A DNA stretch of 64,000 nucleotides from J089 sp964549745 (lineage in GTDB: Bacteria; Fidelibacterota; Marinisomatia; Marinisomatales; J089): contig CAZJWP010000001.1 in assembly GCA_964549745.1 (NCBI GenBank), positions 1-64,000 on the forward strand, given 5' to 3'. This document shows positions 8,688-17,305 of this stretch, piece by piece (position 1 is the first letter of the stretch; the number at the start of each line of letters is the position of its first letter). Position numbers and translations under genes: made by a program. The notes under the pieces are model-generated. The model was not told the DNA's origin and ran no database searches. It saw nothing but the letters and a program-made list of their open reading frames with translations.

Positions 8688-9764
8688 TTACTGACTCTTA
8701 ATCGGATCCTGGGTAATATATTCAGGCAAAATACCGAATTCCTGCTCCAGTTCTTCTGCAATTTTCCTGGTGAGCACTTTTCGGCTTTGATGGGGTAAAA
8801 AAGCGCTTTTAGCCGCGTTCATTGTGACATTACGGAATTCATTTAATCCAAATTCAAACAATTCATGCGCGACCATGAATTCCTGTGTCATAGTTGTGTC
8901 GGAAATGAGACGATTATCTGTATTTAGTGTAACGCGAATACCAAATTTGTAATACTCGCGGATTGGATGAAACTTTAAACTACGAACAGACCGTGTGTGC
9001 CAATTGGAAGTGAGGCAAATCTCCAGTGGAATTCGATGATCGTTGATATAATTCATCAAATCCCGGTCTTCCTTAAGTCGTGTTCCATGTCCAATCCGAT
9101 GGGCGCCGCAATAATGTAAAGCTTGATGAATCGATGCCGGACCAAAAGCTTCTCCGGCATGAATCGTTGCATTAATGTTATTGTTGAGAATCAGGTAAAA
9201 GGCTTCACGATGATGTTTCGCCGGGAAATTTTCCTCAGCACCGGCCAGGTCAAATCCCACCACTCCTTTGTTCTTATATCGGAGGGTTAAGTCGGCCAGT
9301 TTGAGAGAAACCTCAGGTGAAATATTCCGTATTCCACAAACAATTATGCCGGATTTAACATTGAAATCCTTTTCCGCCTTTTTTAATCCCAATAGGACAG
9401 CATCGATGGATTCATCCGGTGTCATTCCCCGAAGGTTGTGAAGGATAGGGGAATAGCGGATTTCAATGTAGCGTACGTTCTCCTTCGCCACATCTTCGAT
9501 TAATTCGTAAGCGGCTCGTTCCAATGCCTTCGGTGTTTGGAGTACACTCAGGGTCACATCAAATCGATTAATATAATCGACCAATGAGCCACGATTTTTT
9601 CCAATAGCCAAAACCTTATGTAATCCCTCTGCGTTTGAAGCCGGGAGTTCGACCTTGTCTTTTTCCGCAAGGTCAATCATGGTTTCGGGTCGAAGACTAC
9701 CGTCCAGATGACAGTGGAGTTCTACCTTGGGTAATCTTTGCAATAATTCGGATGTTATTTTCAT
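8688..9764 (-). CDS. add: Adenosine deaminase
   Basis: All catalytic motifs of the adenosine/AMP deaminase superfamily are present in order. They are the H18-x-H20 zinc pair in VELHCHLDGS, H203 and E206 in IHAGEA, H227 in HRIGHGTR, and D284 in LNTDN. The length of 358 residues is normal for adenosine deaminase, which converts adenosine to inosine for purine salvage in the cytoplasm. The ATG at 9764 is preferred to a TTG one codon upstream. It lies directly downstream of the OPT transporter gene with a gap of a few bases, so the two are probably co-transcribed. Adenine specificity cannot be excluded from motifs alone. Confidence 0.92.
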   Translation of the reverse strand: MKITSELLQRLPKVELHCHLDGSLRPETMIDLAEKDKVELPASNAEGLHKVLAIGKNRGSLVDYINRFDVTLSVLQTPKALERAAYELIEDVAKENVRYIEIRYSPILHNLRGMTPDESIDAVLLGLKKAEKDFNVKSGIIVCGIRNISPEVSLKLADLTLRYKNKGVVGFDLAGAEENFPAKHHREAFYLILNNNINATIHAGEAFGPASIHQALHYCGAHRIGHGTRLKEDRDLMNYINDHRIPLEICLTSNWHTRSVRSLKFHPIREYYKFGIRVTLNTDNRLISDTTMTQEFMVAHELFEFGLNEFRNVTMNAAKSAFLPHQSRKVLTRKIAEELEQEFGILPEYITQDPIKSQ

Positions 9765-9770
9765 CAATGC

Positions 9771-11726
9771 TTAGTCTTTCGGTTGATTGGTCAGGTCAGC
9801 TTCGGCGGGTTTGGCAACTTTCCAGAGCCAAAGGACTACCAGCAGTAATAAAATCTCCCCGGGCCATGAACCCAACGGTTTTTTAAAGATAGCCAGTACA
9901 TCCGGGTTCCCGGTAACTACGATTGGAATTGCCATGAGAATGCCGACAAGAGCTTCACCGGTAATTAATCCGGAAGCAAATAGCAGTCCCCGATTCCCGG
10001 CAATTTTTGTACTTGCTTCAACTTGATCATCTGAAAGATCGGGATGGCTCTTCTTGAAGAAATGTGAAACGGCCCAGGCAACAACACCGCCGATTAAAAT
10101 CGGAACCGAAAGTTGAAACGGTAAATAAATTCCTACGGCTACCGCAAGAACCGGAAGCCGGAATTCCTTCTCCCGTTTTTCCTGATATTTATCAAGTGCA
10201 ATTATGAGTACCGCTATGATCATCCCAATAATGATAATGTCCCATGGCAAGTTTTGGTGAAAGACACCTTCGGCAACGGAAGACATGAGAGAAGCTTGGG
10301 GAGCGGTAAGCGGATTCGGGTGTTCAACAGTTGCAACACCAATTCCATACGCTTTATTAATCAGGATTAAAACGGGTGCGATGAATACAGCAGCCGATAA
10401 AACTCCAACGGATTGCATAACCTGCTGTTTCCACGGTGTGGCGCCCACTAAATAGCCGGCCTTTAAATCCTGCATATTGTCACCGCCAATCGCTGCTGCA
10501 CAAGCTACAACAGCGCCAATAAATATAGCTGCAGCCGGTCCGGTGGCTGATTTGGTTCCAACCAGCGCTAAAAGGACTAAAGCGGAAAACAGGATGGTTG
10601 CAATGGTAACTCCGGAAATTGGATTATTAGAACTCCCGACGAGACCGGCCATGTATGCAGCCACAGCAGAGAATAGGAATCCGGCGATCAGCATAACAAC
10701 AGCCATGAAAAATGAAGGGGCTGCAGCATGAATTACATATTGATAAACGGCAAAGATGGGAATGATGGAAAGAAGCGCCAAAATTCCGACCCATTTCATA
10801 GGCAAATCGCGATCCGTTCTGGGGACTTCTACGACTTCGCCAACGGTGGAAGAAACGGTTTTAAAGCTGGAACGAATTCCGGCCATTATGGAAGAACGAA
10901 GGTTGATTAACGCCCAAAGGCCGCCAACGACCATGGCTCCCACACCCAAATATCGGGTTTTGGCGGACCATATTTCATTGGCCCAATCTACAGCAGCCAT
11001 TGCTGTCCCGTCCGTCATTGGCCAGGGATGAGAGGCGGCATAAATAGGGATGGCGACAAGCCAATTTATTGCACCGCCAACAAAGATTAATACAGCAATA
11101 TTCAAACCAACGATATAGCCAACTGAAATCAAGGCAGGTGAAAGATTACTGCCAAAGTAGGCAATGGAACTTCCAATTCTGGCAGCACCTTCGGCGGCGC
11201 CGGTCCAGATACGCAAACCTGTTTCACCAAATTTGAATAAAGCGCCTACGACTCCGGCCTGGGCAATGTACTTAATGCCCTCACCTTTATCTCCGGATTT
11301 CAACACTTCCGCGGTGGCAATTCCTTCCGGAAATTGCAGTTTTTCTTTGATGATCAATGCCCGGCGAAGTGGGATTGTAAATAATACGCCAAGTAAACCG
11401 CCTAGACCGGCGATGATGGTGGTTTCCCAATAATCAAAGGTTTTCCAGTAGCCCATTACAATCAACGCCGGAAGTGTGAATATTACGCCGGCTGCCAGGG
11501 ATTCGCCTGCGGATGCAGCGGTCTGGACAATATTATTCTCAAGGATATTTGCTTTTTTAAACAATCGAAGTACACCCATGGAAATGACAGCCGCCGGAAT
11601 AGAGGCGGAAACGGTCATTCCGGCGAACAATCCAAGGTATGCGTTTGCGGCGGCTAAAATAATGGAGAGCAATACACCAAGAATCACTGCTTTAATTGTA
11701 ATCTCCGGCAGACTTTTTTCAGACAT
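9771..11726 (-). CDS. OPT-family oligopeptide/metal-chelate transporter
   Basis: This ~650-residue protein has many long hydrophobic segments and the hallmark N-terminus of bacterial OPT transporters (AVILGVLLSIILAAANAYLG, then GMTVSASIPAAVISMG). GGDNMQDLKAGYLVGATPW is another family signature. OPT proteins are proton-coupled inner-membrane importers of small peptides, or in some lineages of metal chelates. An ATG at 11732 is also in frame, but the one at 11726 has an AGGG ribosome binding site 6 bases upstream and is preferred. The adenosine deaminase gene follows immediately. Substrate is not determinable here. Confidence 0.93.
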   Translation of the reverse strand: MSEKSLPEITIKAVILGVLLSIILAAANAYLGLFAGMTVSASIPAAVISMGVLRLFKKANILENNIVQTAASAGESLAAGVIFTLPALIVMGYWKTFDYWETTIIAGLGGLLGVLFTIPLRRALIIKEKLQFPEGIATAEVLKSGDKGEGIKYIAQAGVVGALFKFGETGLRIWTGAAEGAARIGSSIAYFGSNLSPALISVGYIVGLNIAVLIFVGGAINWLVAIPIYAASHPWPMTDGTAMAAVDWANEIWSAKTRYLGVGAMVVGGLWALINLRSSIMAGIRSSFKTVSSTVGEVVEVPRTDRDLPMKWVGILALLSIIPIFAVYQYVIHAAAPSFFMAVVMLIAGFLFSAVAAYMAGLVGSSNNPISGVTIATILFSALVLLALVGTKSATGPAAAIFIGAVVACAAAIGGDNMQDLKAGYLVGATPWKQQVMQSVGVLSAAVFIAPVLILINKAYGIGVATVEHPNPLTAPQASLMSSVAEGVFHQNLPWDIIIIGMIIAVLIIALDKYQEKREKEFRLPVLAVAVGIYLPFQLSVPILIGGVVAWAVSHFFKKSHPDLSDDQVEASTKIAGNRGLLFASGLITGEALVGILMAIPIVVTGNPDVLAIFKKPLGSWPGEILLLLVVLWLWKVAKPAEADLTNQPKD

Positions 11727-11846
11727 GATCATCCCTAATTTTTCACGGAAAGTATGACGAATCCCGAATGCTCAGCAACAAGGATAAATTTGGGATTCAG
11801 GATATTGCATGACTTGATTTTGAACGACCATTATTTTGAGATTTAG

Positions 11847-11860
11847 GTGATTCGAATCAC
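11847..11860. promoter_or_regulatory. 14-bp perfect palindrome, CRP/FNR-like operator candidate
   Basis: GTGATTCGAATCAC fits the GTGA-N6-TCAC core recognised by CRP/FNR-family regulators and is directly followed by an A+T-rich TATTATATAT that could be a -10 element. It lies 37 bases upstream of the preferred ATG at 11898. A similar palindrome precedes the gene at 26680. Confidence 0.4.
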
Positions 11861-11897
11861 TATTATATATAGTTCAATTGCCGTTAACTTTCGAACG

Positions 11898-12836
11898 ATG
11901 TTCCACACGAAGAAATCATTTATTCTGTTGGAGATATTTATCTTCCAATTATTAGCGGCTGCAACACCCACTGCGGTTCTGGATTTCGACGCCATTAATA
12001 TTTCTTCCGGCGATGCCTATGCGCTCACGGAACGCTTTCGTACCGAAATTCAACAGGTCGATACGAGTCGGATTTTCCTGGATCGAAACAAGATGCAAGA
12101 TGTGCTCAAAGAGCAAGGTTTTCAGGAAACATTTTGTACGGAGAAGGAATGTGCGGTTGAAATCGGAAATATGCTTGGAGTGGAAGAAATTATCGTCGGT
12201 TCCATTGCTAAAGTCGGAGGCACATATACAGTTAACCTGCGTGGCATCGATGTAACATCGGGTGAAATTACGCACAGTGTGTCCCGGGATTTTTCGGTTC
12301 CGATTGACAATGTGTTAACCTCAGGAATGCGCGATATAGCACGGAATTATGCATTTGGTGATCAAAAGGCCAACGTTGTGCATTCCCCAACTTTCCGGAA
12401 CGGCTACACCGTGGATTTTTCAAATATCCGTTCTGTTGAAGATTTTGAACCTCTTCTGGATGGAATAAGATCGGAATGGATTGCTGCCCGGAATCCGGTG
12501 AGCGTGGACTATCATACCCGAATTAAAGCAGAAAACGATGCAAGCCTGGATCAGGGCGGAGACTGGATATTGGTTCCGGGATGTTCAGGCTTTTCATGCA
12601 GTTATTGTGGAGGGATAGCCATTGTTGCTGTTCCCATCTCTTCTATCCTGGGGTATTATGATCCGGTTTTGGTTCCGGATCGTCGACTGGAAAAAATACA
12701 GGATGAGCCGGAATCGTATCGTATCGGTTATATAGCTGCATATAAAAAAGCAGTGAAACGATCCCGATTAAAACGAGCGATGGTATCATCACTGGTTGGA
12801 TTCATCGCCGGTCGAATTGTTTTTAAAGTTCTGTAG
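11898..12836 (+). CDS. Exported CsgG/GNA1162-like lipid-facing or sensor protein, unknown function
   Basis: The mature N-terminus (AVLDFDAINISSGDAYALTERF, RTEIQQVD, FLDRNKMQDVLKEQGF, LGVEEIIVGSIAKVGGTYTVNLRGIDVTSGEI) has the pattern of the CsgG-like periplasmic domain found in curli secretion and related proteins. The C-terminal half is not recognised. It carries a small Cys cluster (VPGCSGFSCSYCGG) and a hydrophobic segment, and ends with a basic helix and VGFIAGRIVFKVL. The ATG at 11898 is chosen because it begins a good signal peptide. A GTG at 11847 is in frame but lies inside a palindromic putative operator. It is not likely to be a true curli channel. Confidence 0.75.
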   Translation: MFHTKKSFILLEIFIFQLLAAATPTAVLDFDAINISSGDAYALTERFRTEIQQVDTSRIFLDRNKMQDVLKEQGFQETFCTEKECAVEIGNMLGVEEIIVGSIAKVGGTYTVNLRGIDVTSGEITHSVSRDFSVPIDNVLTSGMRDIARNYAFGDQKANVVHSPTFRNGYTVDFSNIRSVEDFEPLLDGIRSEWIAARNPVSVDYHTRIKAENDASLDQGGDWILVPGCSGFSCSYCGGIAIVAVPISSILGYYDPVLVPDRRLEKIQDEPESYRIGYIAAYKKAVKRSRLKRAMVSSLVGFIAGRIVFKVL

Positions 12837-12892
12837 TATTTACTGAATTGACCATTTAAACAGAATTTAATTTTAACTAATTTTACACGTTA

Positions 12893-12970
12893 ATCAGGGG
12901 TGCTGCTTATGGATTTGAGCGGCTGAGATCATACCCTTGGAACCTGTTTGGATAATACCAGCGAAGGGAG
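12893..12970 (+). promoter_or_regulatory. TPP (THI-box) riboswitch
   Basis: All conserved blocks of the thiamin pyrophosphate aptamer are present in order: GGGGTGC, GGCTGAGATCATACCC, TTGGAACCTG, then GGATAATACCAGCGAAGGGA. The aptamer ends at the start of a TonB-dependent receptor gene. Its last bases, AAGGGAG (12964-12970), are also the only good Shine-Dalgarno for the ATG at 12978, with 7 bases between. Ligand binding should therefore hide the ribosome binding site directly, with no separate expression platform. The outer P1 stem is weak by eye. Confidence 0.93.
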
Positions 12971-12977
12971 TCCTCTC

Positions 12978-15263
12978 ATGAAATCCACAATTCTCATTTT
13001 TACTATCCTGTTTTCTTCTCTCAACGCTTACACCATTAATGGTAAAGTAATTGATAGTCATACCGGCGCCGCATTGGAATCCGTAAATATTGTCTGGGGT
13101 GTTGTTGGTGCAGCTACCGATGAAAATGGACGGTTCACCATTGCAGGTGACCCCGAAGAACAAATAGTCTTTTCACGGATTGGATATCAAACTCAGACAC
13201 TTCGTGCCATTGCTCCCAAAATCACAGTGAAATTGAAACCGGTTATTTTGCGCAGCGCTCCGGTCAACGTTGAAGCTAATCGTGCTATTAACGGTGTCAG
13301 TCCGGTTTCATTTTCTACCGTAACTCAGGAGAAGATTAAAATGCATTATTCGGTTCAGGATGTCCCGATGATATTATCATCCGAACCGGGAACTTATGCT
13401 TATTCAGAGAGCGGAAACGGCACCGGCTACTCTTATGTGAGTATTCGTGGATTTGACCAGAGCCGGATTTCCGTTATGCTGGACAATGTGCCGCTGAATG
13501 ATAATGAAAGTTTTCAGGTTTACTGGGTGGACCACGGGGACATTCTGTCCCAGGCGAAGGACGTCCAGATCCAGCGGGGACTTGGAATTGGAAGTACCGG
13601 ATTCTCCGAATTCGGAGGTTCAATCAATTTGCGGACAAATGTTCAATCACCGAAAGAAAAGGGATCATTCTCATTTGGGAGCGGGTCGTATGCAACGACA
13701 AAAGTTCGGGCAGCATACAATTCAGGGAAACGATTTGGAGAAGAGAACGCATTTGCAGCGCGGATAAGCCAGGTTGAATCAGCCGGATACCGCAAATACC
13801 ATAACAGTTTTCAACGGACCGGATTTTTGGGATTCGATCATTCCGGACACCGGTGGACACATAAGTTTCGTTTAATCTTAGGCAAGGAAAATACCCAACT
13901 TTCCTGGGATGGTGTTCCTTCTTCAGATATAAACAATAGAGTTCTCAGGAGAGAAGGATATAAAGCCTATACAGATAATTTCCTGCAAAAAATCGGGTCC
14001 ATAAACTCCACATTTAAAATCACTCCGAATCTGTGGTTCAGGAATACTGTTTATCTTGTTACCGGCGCCGGATATTACCGGGTACGGAAGTATGGTGAAA
14101 ATTTGGTTGAATATAATCTGGATTATTTCCGGATAAACCCGGCAGACACAACCACCGATTTAACTCGCCGAAAATGGATTGTGAACCACTATTACGGTAT
14201 TTCACCAAATCTTACCTGGACCTGGCCGCATTTCCGGTTGGATACGGGAGTGGAATATCGATCCTATTTTGGAAATCATTATGGAGAAGTGAGTGACTTT
14301 AGCGACGATACTTTAATTTCTCATTTTGGGGAAGAGTGGTATCGCTATTACCAATATACCGGAAAGAAATCAATTCTGAATGGGTTTGCGAGGATTGGCG
14401 TAGAACCGCTTTCCGATTTGTGGATCTTTGTTGATGGGCAAATACAGTCCATTCAGTGGAACCTCGATCAGGATAAAATTGGGCATGCTGTTGGTTATCA
14501 ACTACAAACGAAGTGGTTATTTTTCAATCCAAGGGTAGGTGTCTCTTATCGCCTGTCGGATAAGTTACGAATTTTCGGTAGCGCTGGAACCGGGCACAAA
14601 GAACCGGCTGATGATCAAATAATCACGGCGGACGATATATTTGGTCAACCGAATGATCGTGTTGCACCGGAAGCAATTTCCAGCGTAGAAGTGGGGGGAG
14701 CTGCAGATTTAGGAAGAATGAGCGGAAAGATAAGTGCATATATAATAGAATTTAAAAATGAACAGTTAAAGCAGATTGATATTAACCAAGAGGGGGAATA
14801 TAATTACTATACTGCTCCGGCCACGCGGCATGAAGGAATTGAAGCTGAAGGTTCATGGTTAATATTTCACTGGTTGCTGATTTCGGGAAATGCAACAATA
14901 GCTCATTTCCACTATACTGATGGTGCACTTTCCGGGAACCGCATCGAGAACAATCCGGAAATACTATTGAATTCAAGTTTGGTCTTGCGTCTTTTCAGAG
15001 GATTGGAAATAGAATCTGAAGACAAGTATATTGGGAGCCAAACGATCGATAACCAGGGAAAAGGGAAAATTCCATCTTATATCATTGATAATTTATATAT
15101 CCGGTATCATCGGAGTCCGATGACCTTCTCGCTAACGATTAATAATTTATTCGATATTTTGTATTCGACCTATGGTTATGACTATGAATGGAATGGATTA
15201 CAAAAAGTGTATTGGCCGGGAGCCACACGAAACGGATTTTTGGAATTCACATTGAATCTTTAA
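12978..15263 (+). CDS. TonB-dependent outer-membrane receptor, probably for thiamin
   Basis: A signal peptide (MKSTILIFTILFSSLNA) is followed by a CarboxypepD_reg-like domain (YTINGKVIDSHTGAALESVNI). Next comes a plug domain (VSFSTVTQEKI to YVSIRGFD, MLDNVPLNDNESFQVYWVD, VQIQRGLGIGSTGFSEFGGSINLRT) and then a long beta-barrel ending FLEFTLNL. This is the SusC/TonB receptor architecture, but without a SusD partner. The TPP riboswitch in its leader points to uptake of thiamin or its precursors, as for the Omr1-type receptors known from Bacteroidetes. The ATG at 12978 is correct, since a longer frame from 12948 would start inside the aptamer. It ends before a strong bidirectional terminator. Confidence 0.93.
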   Translation: MKSTILIFTILFSSLNAYTINGKVIDSHTGAALESVNIVWGVVGAATDENGRFTIAGDPEEQIVFSRIGYQTQTLRAIAPKITVKLKPVILRSAPVNVEANRAINGVSPVSFSTVTQEKIKMHYSVQDVPMILSSEPGTYAYSESGNGTGYSYVSIRGFDQSRISVMLDNVPLNDNESFQVYWVDHGDILSQAKDVQIQRGLGIGSTGFSEFGGSINLRTNVQSPKEKGSFSFGSGSYATTKVRAAYNSGKRFGEENAFAARISQVESAGYRKYHNSFQRTGFLGFDHSGHRWTHKFRLILGKENTQLSWDGVPSSDINNRVLRREGYKAYTDNFLQKIGSINSTFKITPNLWFRNTVYLVTGAGYYRVRKYGENLVEYNLDYFRINPADTTTDLTRRKWIVNHYYGISPNLTWTWPHFRLDTGVEYRSYFGNHYGEVSDFSDDTLISHFGEEWYRYYQYTGKKSILNGFARIGVEPLSDLWIFVDGQIQSIQWNLDQDKIGHAVGYQLQTKWLFFNPRVGVSYRLSDKLRIFGSAGTGHKEPADDQIITADDIFGQPNDRVAPEAISSVEVGGAADLGRMSGKISAYIIEFKNEQLKQIDINQEGEYNYYTAPATRHEGIEAEGSWLIFHWLLISGNATIAHFHYTDGALSGNRIENNPEILLNSSLVLRLFRGLEIESEDKYIGSQTIDNQGKGKIPSYIIDNLYIRYHRSPMTFSLTINNLFDILYSTYGYDYEWNGLQKVYWPGATRNGFLEFTLNL

Positions 15264-15265
15264 AT

Positions 15266-15297
15266 AAAAAAAGCCCCGGAAATTCCGGGGCTTTTTT
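15266..15297. terminator. Strong bidirectional intrinsic terminator
   Basis: A GC-rich inverted repeat, GCCCCGGAAATTCCGGGGC (15273-15291), is flanked by seven A and six T, so it works on both strands. It separates the TonB receptor gene (+) from the convergent lipoprotein gene (-). The same 19-base core recurs at 22326-22344. Confidence 0.95.
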
Positions 15298-15308
15298 GTT
15301 ACACCTCT

Positions 15309-16310
15309 TTAATGTCCTCGTCGATGTGCCATGAAGGGAAGGGTCCATATTTCGTTATGAAATGCTTCGTCCCGGGTGAAGAGTGATCCCATGTCCACAA
15401 CTTCAAAGAAACCATGGAATAGTGCACGATTATGTCCGACTCCGGGACCCGGCACTCTCCAGTTTGCCTCAAACGTATTGTCGTAGACTCCTGTAGAATC
15501 TTCGTCAACCAGCACCTTCCGGACTTTATGCCAGCGATCCTGTCCAAAATGGTAGAACACGAATTCACCACTATTCAGCGGAAATTCCGGTCCCTGATTG
15601 GTCACATCCACTTCGATATGAAGTCCGCGAGCCATGTGAAAGATCGGCATATCGTCACGTTGGTAGTAAATTGAATCCACATCTTCGGCCGTGTACGCAT
15701 GCACCAAAGAATCGGTGTACTGTCCATAGACGCGAACAGCTTGTAAAGCCACTTTATTGCCGGAGATGCCATCTCCGATTGTCATTCCGTCCACACGCCA
15801 ATGAGGACCGAGACCATCGTGGAAACGAATGGAATCGGAATTGGGTGGTGTCCAATACCGGAAACGTATGTGGCGATGGAACGTGGTTTCAAATGACTTG
15901 ACGATGGAATCCATCACGGCAAGGTTTGAATCCAATGCTATCACTCGAAAAGTACCTGTAACCGTCCAAACAACACTCGCGTATGCGATACTGTCATTGG
16001 AAATATCGTAAGTCACATCGGAGGTTATATCATCGATATGACGTCCAAAGCGTAGGCGATACTCATCCGAATTCGGCCAGAGTGTATCGGCAACGATGCG
16101 AGCAAGTCCGCCATCCTCAAGTCCGGAAGAATAGTCCAGGCTAGAAATGTCGTTGTCCGCCAATCCGTCCAATTGCAATGCATCATCATTTTGAATCAGT
16201 TGCAATAACTCTGCTTCCGTATCTGCTGTTGTGGTGGTGTTGGTACTATTTTGATCGCACCCAACAATCCAGAGCGAGAAGATGAAGATTAAACTAAGTG
16301 AATTTTTCAT
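15309..16310 (-). CDS. Lipoprotein of unknown function
   Basis: The N-terminus is a lipoprotein signal with the lipobox IVGC (MKNSLSLIFIFSLWIVGCDQN), followed by a Thr-rich linker. The ~310-residue mature part is acidic and beta-rich and contains HRHIRFRYWTP, GWHKV-type and YDNTFEANW segments. Near the C-terminus are ALFHGFFEVVDMGSLF and AFHNEIWTLPFMAHRRGH, so the protein is notably His-rich at the end. I do not recognise the family. It lies 18 bases downstream of the Spy-like gene and is probably the last gene of the sigma-factor operon, so it may be a target or effector of that regulon. Confidence 0.75.
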   Translation of the reverse strand: MKNSLSLIFIFSLWIVGCDQNSTNTTTTADTEAELLQLIQNDDALQLDGLADNDISSLDYSSGLEDGGLARIVADTLWPNSDEYRLRFGRHIDDITSDVTYDISNDSIAYASVVWTVTGTFRVIALDSNLAVMDSIVKSFETTFHRHIRFRYWTPPNSDSIRFHDGLGPHWRVDGMTIGDGISGNKVALQAVRVYGQYTDSLVHAYTAEDVDSIYYQRDDMPIFHMARGLHIEVDVTNQGPEFPLNSGEFVFYHFGQDRWHKVRKVLVDEDSTGVYDNTFEANWRVPGPGVGHNRALFHGFFEVVDMGSLFTRDEAFHNEIWTLPFMAHRRGH

Positions 16311-16328
16311 GAGGTTCCCTGGTTTTAA

Positions 16329-16925
16329 TTAAAAGGGATTGCGTTTGTGATTTCCCGGATGATCCCAGGAATCCCCCCGCTCTCCACGTTCATCACGATG
16401 TCTCATCTGGTTGCGGAGATCATTTTTAAACCGTTCACGAGAAACGGCCAGCTTCAATCGTTGAACATTGGTCAGATAAGATGCCGTTTTGTCCAAAAAC
16501 TCTTTTTCCAGCGTATTCCGTTGGTTTTCAATGGAATACCATTGATCAAGGGTCGATTTGAAATCCTTGTCACTTAATTCATCCTTACTTTCGATCTTGT
16601 CGTGAATGGATTTAGCAAGATCCCGTTTCTGATCATTCAGGGCCTTGACTTTATCACGGTATTCACGGAAATCCGGAAAGAATTTGGCGCCTTGTTCTTC
16701 GGTAAGTTGCAGTTCATCGGTAAGACGCCACATGACCATCATTTCCATGCGGTCACGGTCTTTCCCTTGAAACTGAGGACCGGGAGCCATACCCGGATTC
16801 GGACCCATGCCCATTCCGGGACCACTACCCATTCCCATCGGGCAGTTTACTCCGTGGCTGAAGGGTTGTGCTGATAGGGATGTGATCACAATCGCACTTG
16901 TTATGAGTATTTGAGTTGCTTTCAT
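16329..16925 (-). CDS. Spy/CpxP/CnrX-like periplasmic protein with Met-rich N-terminus
   Basis: A signal peptide (SAIVITSLSAQPFS) precedes a low-complexity Met/Gly/Pro stretch of about residues 29-52 (CPMGMGSGPGMGMGPNPGM). An all-helical region of ~130 residues follows, with LTDELQLTEEQGAKFFPDFREY, the LTxxQ-type pattern of the Spy/CpxP/ZraP/CnrX fold. These periplasmic helical-hairpin proteins act as chaperones or metal sensors. The tail is Arg/His/Asp-rich (RHRDERGERGDSWDHPGNHKRN). It directly follows an anti-sigma gene with a 4-base overlap. The Met and His content suggests metal binding, an inference that has not been shown. Confidence 0.82.
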   Translation of the reverse strand: MKATQILITSAIVITSLSAQPFSHGVNCPMGMGSGPGMGMGPNPGMAPGPQFQGKDRDRMEMMVMWRLTDELQLTEEQGAKFFPDFREYRDKVKALNDQKRDLAKSIHDKIESKDELSDKDFKSTLDQWYSIENQRNTLEKEFLDKTASYLTNVQRLKLAVSRERFKNDLRNQMRHRDERGERGDSWDHPGNHKRNPF

Positions 16926-17305
16926 TTTGATTCCTCCAATAATGCGGTTAGGGGTTCATAATCAATTGAGTTTAAAAATTCTGCGGTAGAGTAGATATCG
17001 TCGCTTTCATCAATTAAATAGTAGGCGATATCATTTTGATAATTGCTAACAAGCGAGTCCGGAATCTGGTAGCTGGACCATATCAACGCATTGCTTTGAT
17101 TTGTTACCTGTTGATTGCTCAAGCCGGAAAAGGATAAAAAGCCAACTATTAATAATACCGCAAATGCCTGGACGGCGGAAAAACGGCGTGTCTTTCGGAT
17201 ATTTGCTTCTAAGCGGGCATCATGCAGGCGGTTGATAAACTGATCAGGGTCCGGCAGATGATCCGGTTCGGGTAAGTTCCAGTTTTCCAAAAAATCGTTC
17301 TTCAT
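16922..17305 (-). CDS. Probable single-pass anti-sigma factor
   Basis: This 127-residue protein has a short acidic cytoplasmic N-terminal part (NWNLPEPDHLPDPDQFINRLHDARLEANIRKTRR), one transmembrane helix (AVQAFAVLLIVGFLSFSG) and a periplasmic part of ~60 residues. It overlaps the sigma factor gene by 4 bases upstream and the Spy-like gene by 4 bases downstream. Position, size and topology fit a membrane anti-sigma factor of the CnrY type. The sequence has no ZAS zinc motif, so the assignment rests on context. Confidence 0.75.
   Translation of the reverse strand: MKNDFLENWNLPEPDHLPDPDQFINRLHDARLEANIRKTRRFSAVQAFAVLLIVGFLSFSGLSNQQVTNQSNALIWSSYQIPDSLVSNYQNDIAYYLIDESDDIYSTAEFLNSIDYEPLTALLEESK

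Noticed and set aside
10477..11433. Several frames on the plus strand opposite the OPT transporter
   Set aside because: Ala/Pro/Thr-rich mirror frames of a strongly coding minus-strand gene, with no family resemblance.
12948..12977. Upstream in-frame start that would add 10 residues to the TonB receptor
   Set aside because: It lies inside the TPP aptamer, and the ATG at 12978 has a correctly spaced Shine-Dalgarno and starts a signal peptide.
16881..16890. TGTGATCACA palindrome resembling CRP half sites
   Set aside because: The half sites have no 6-base spacer and lie inside the signal-peptide codons of the Spy-like gene.
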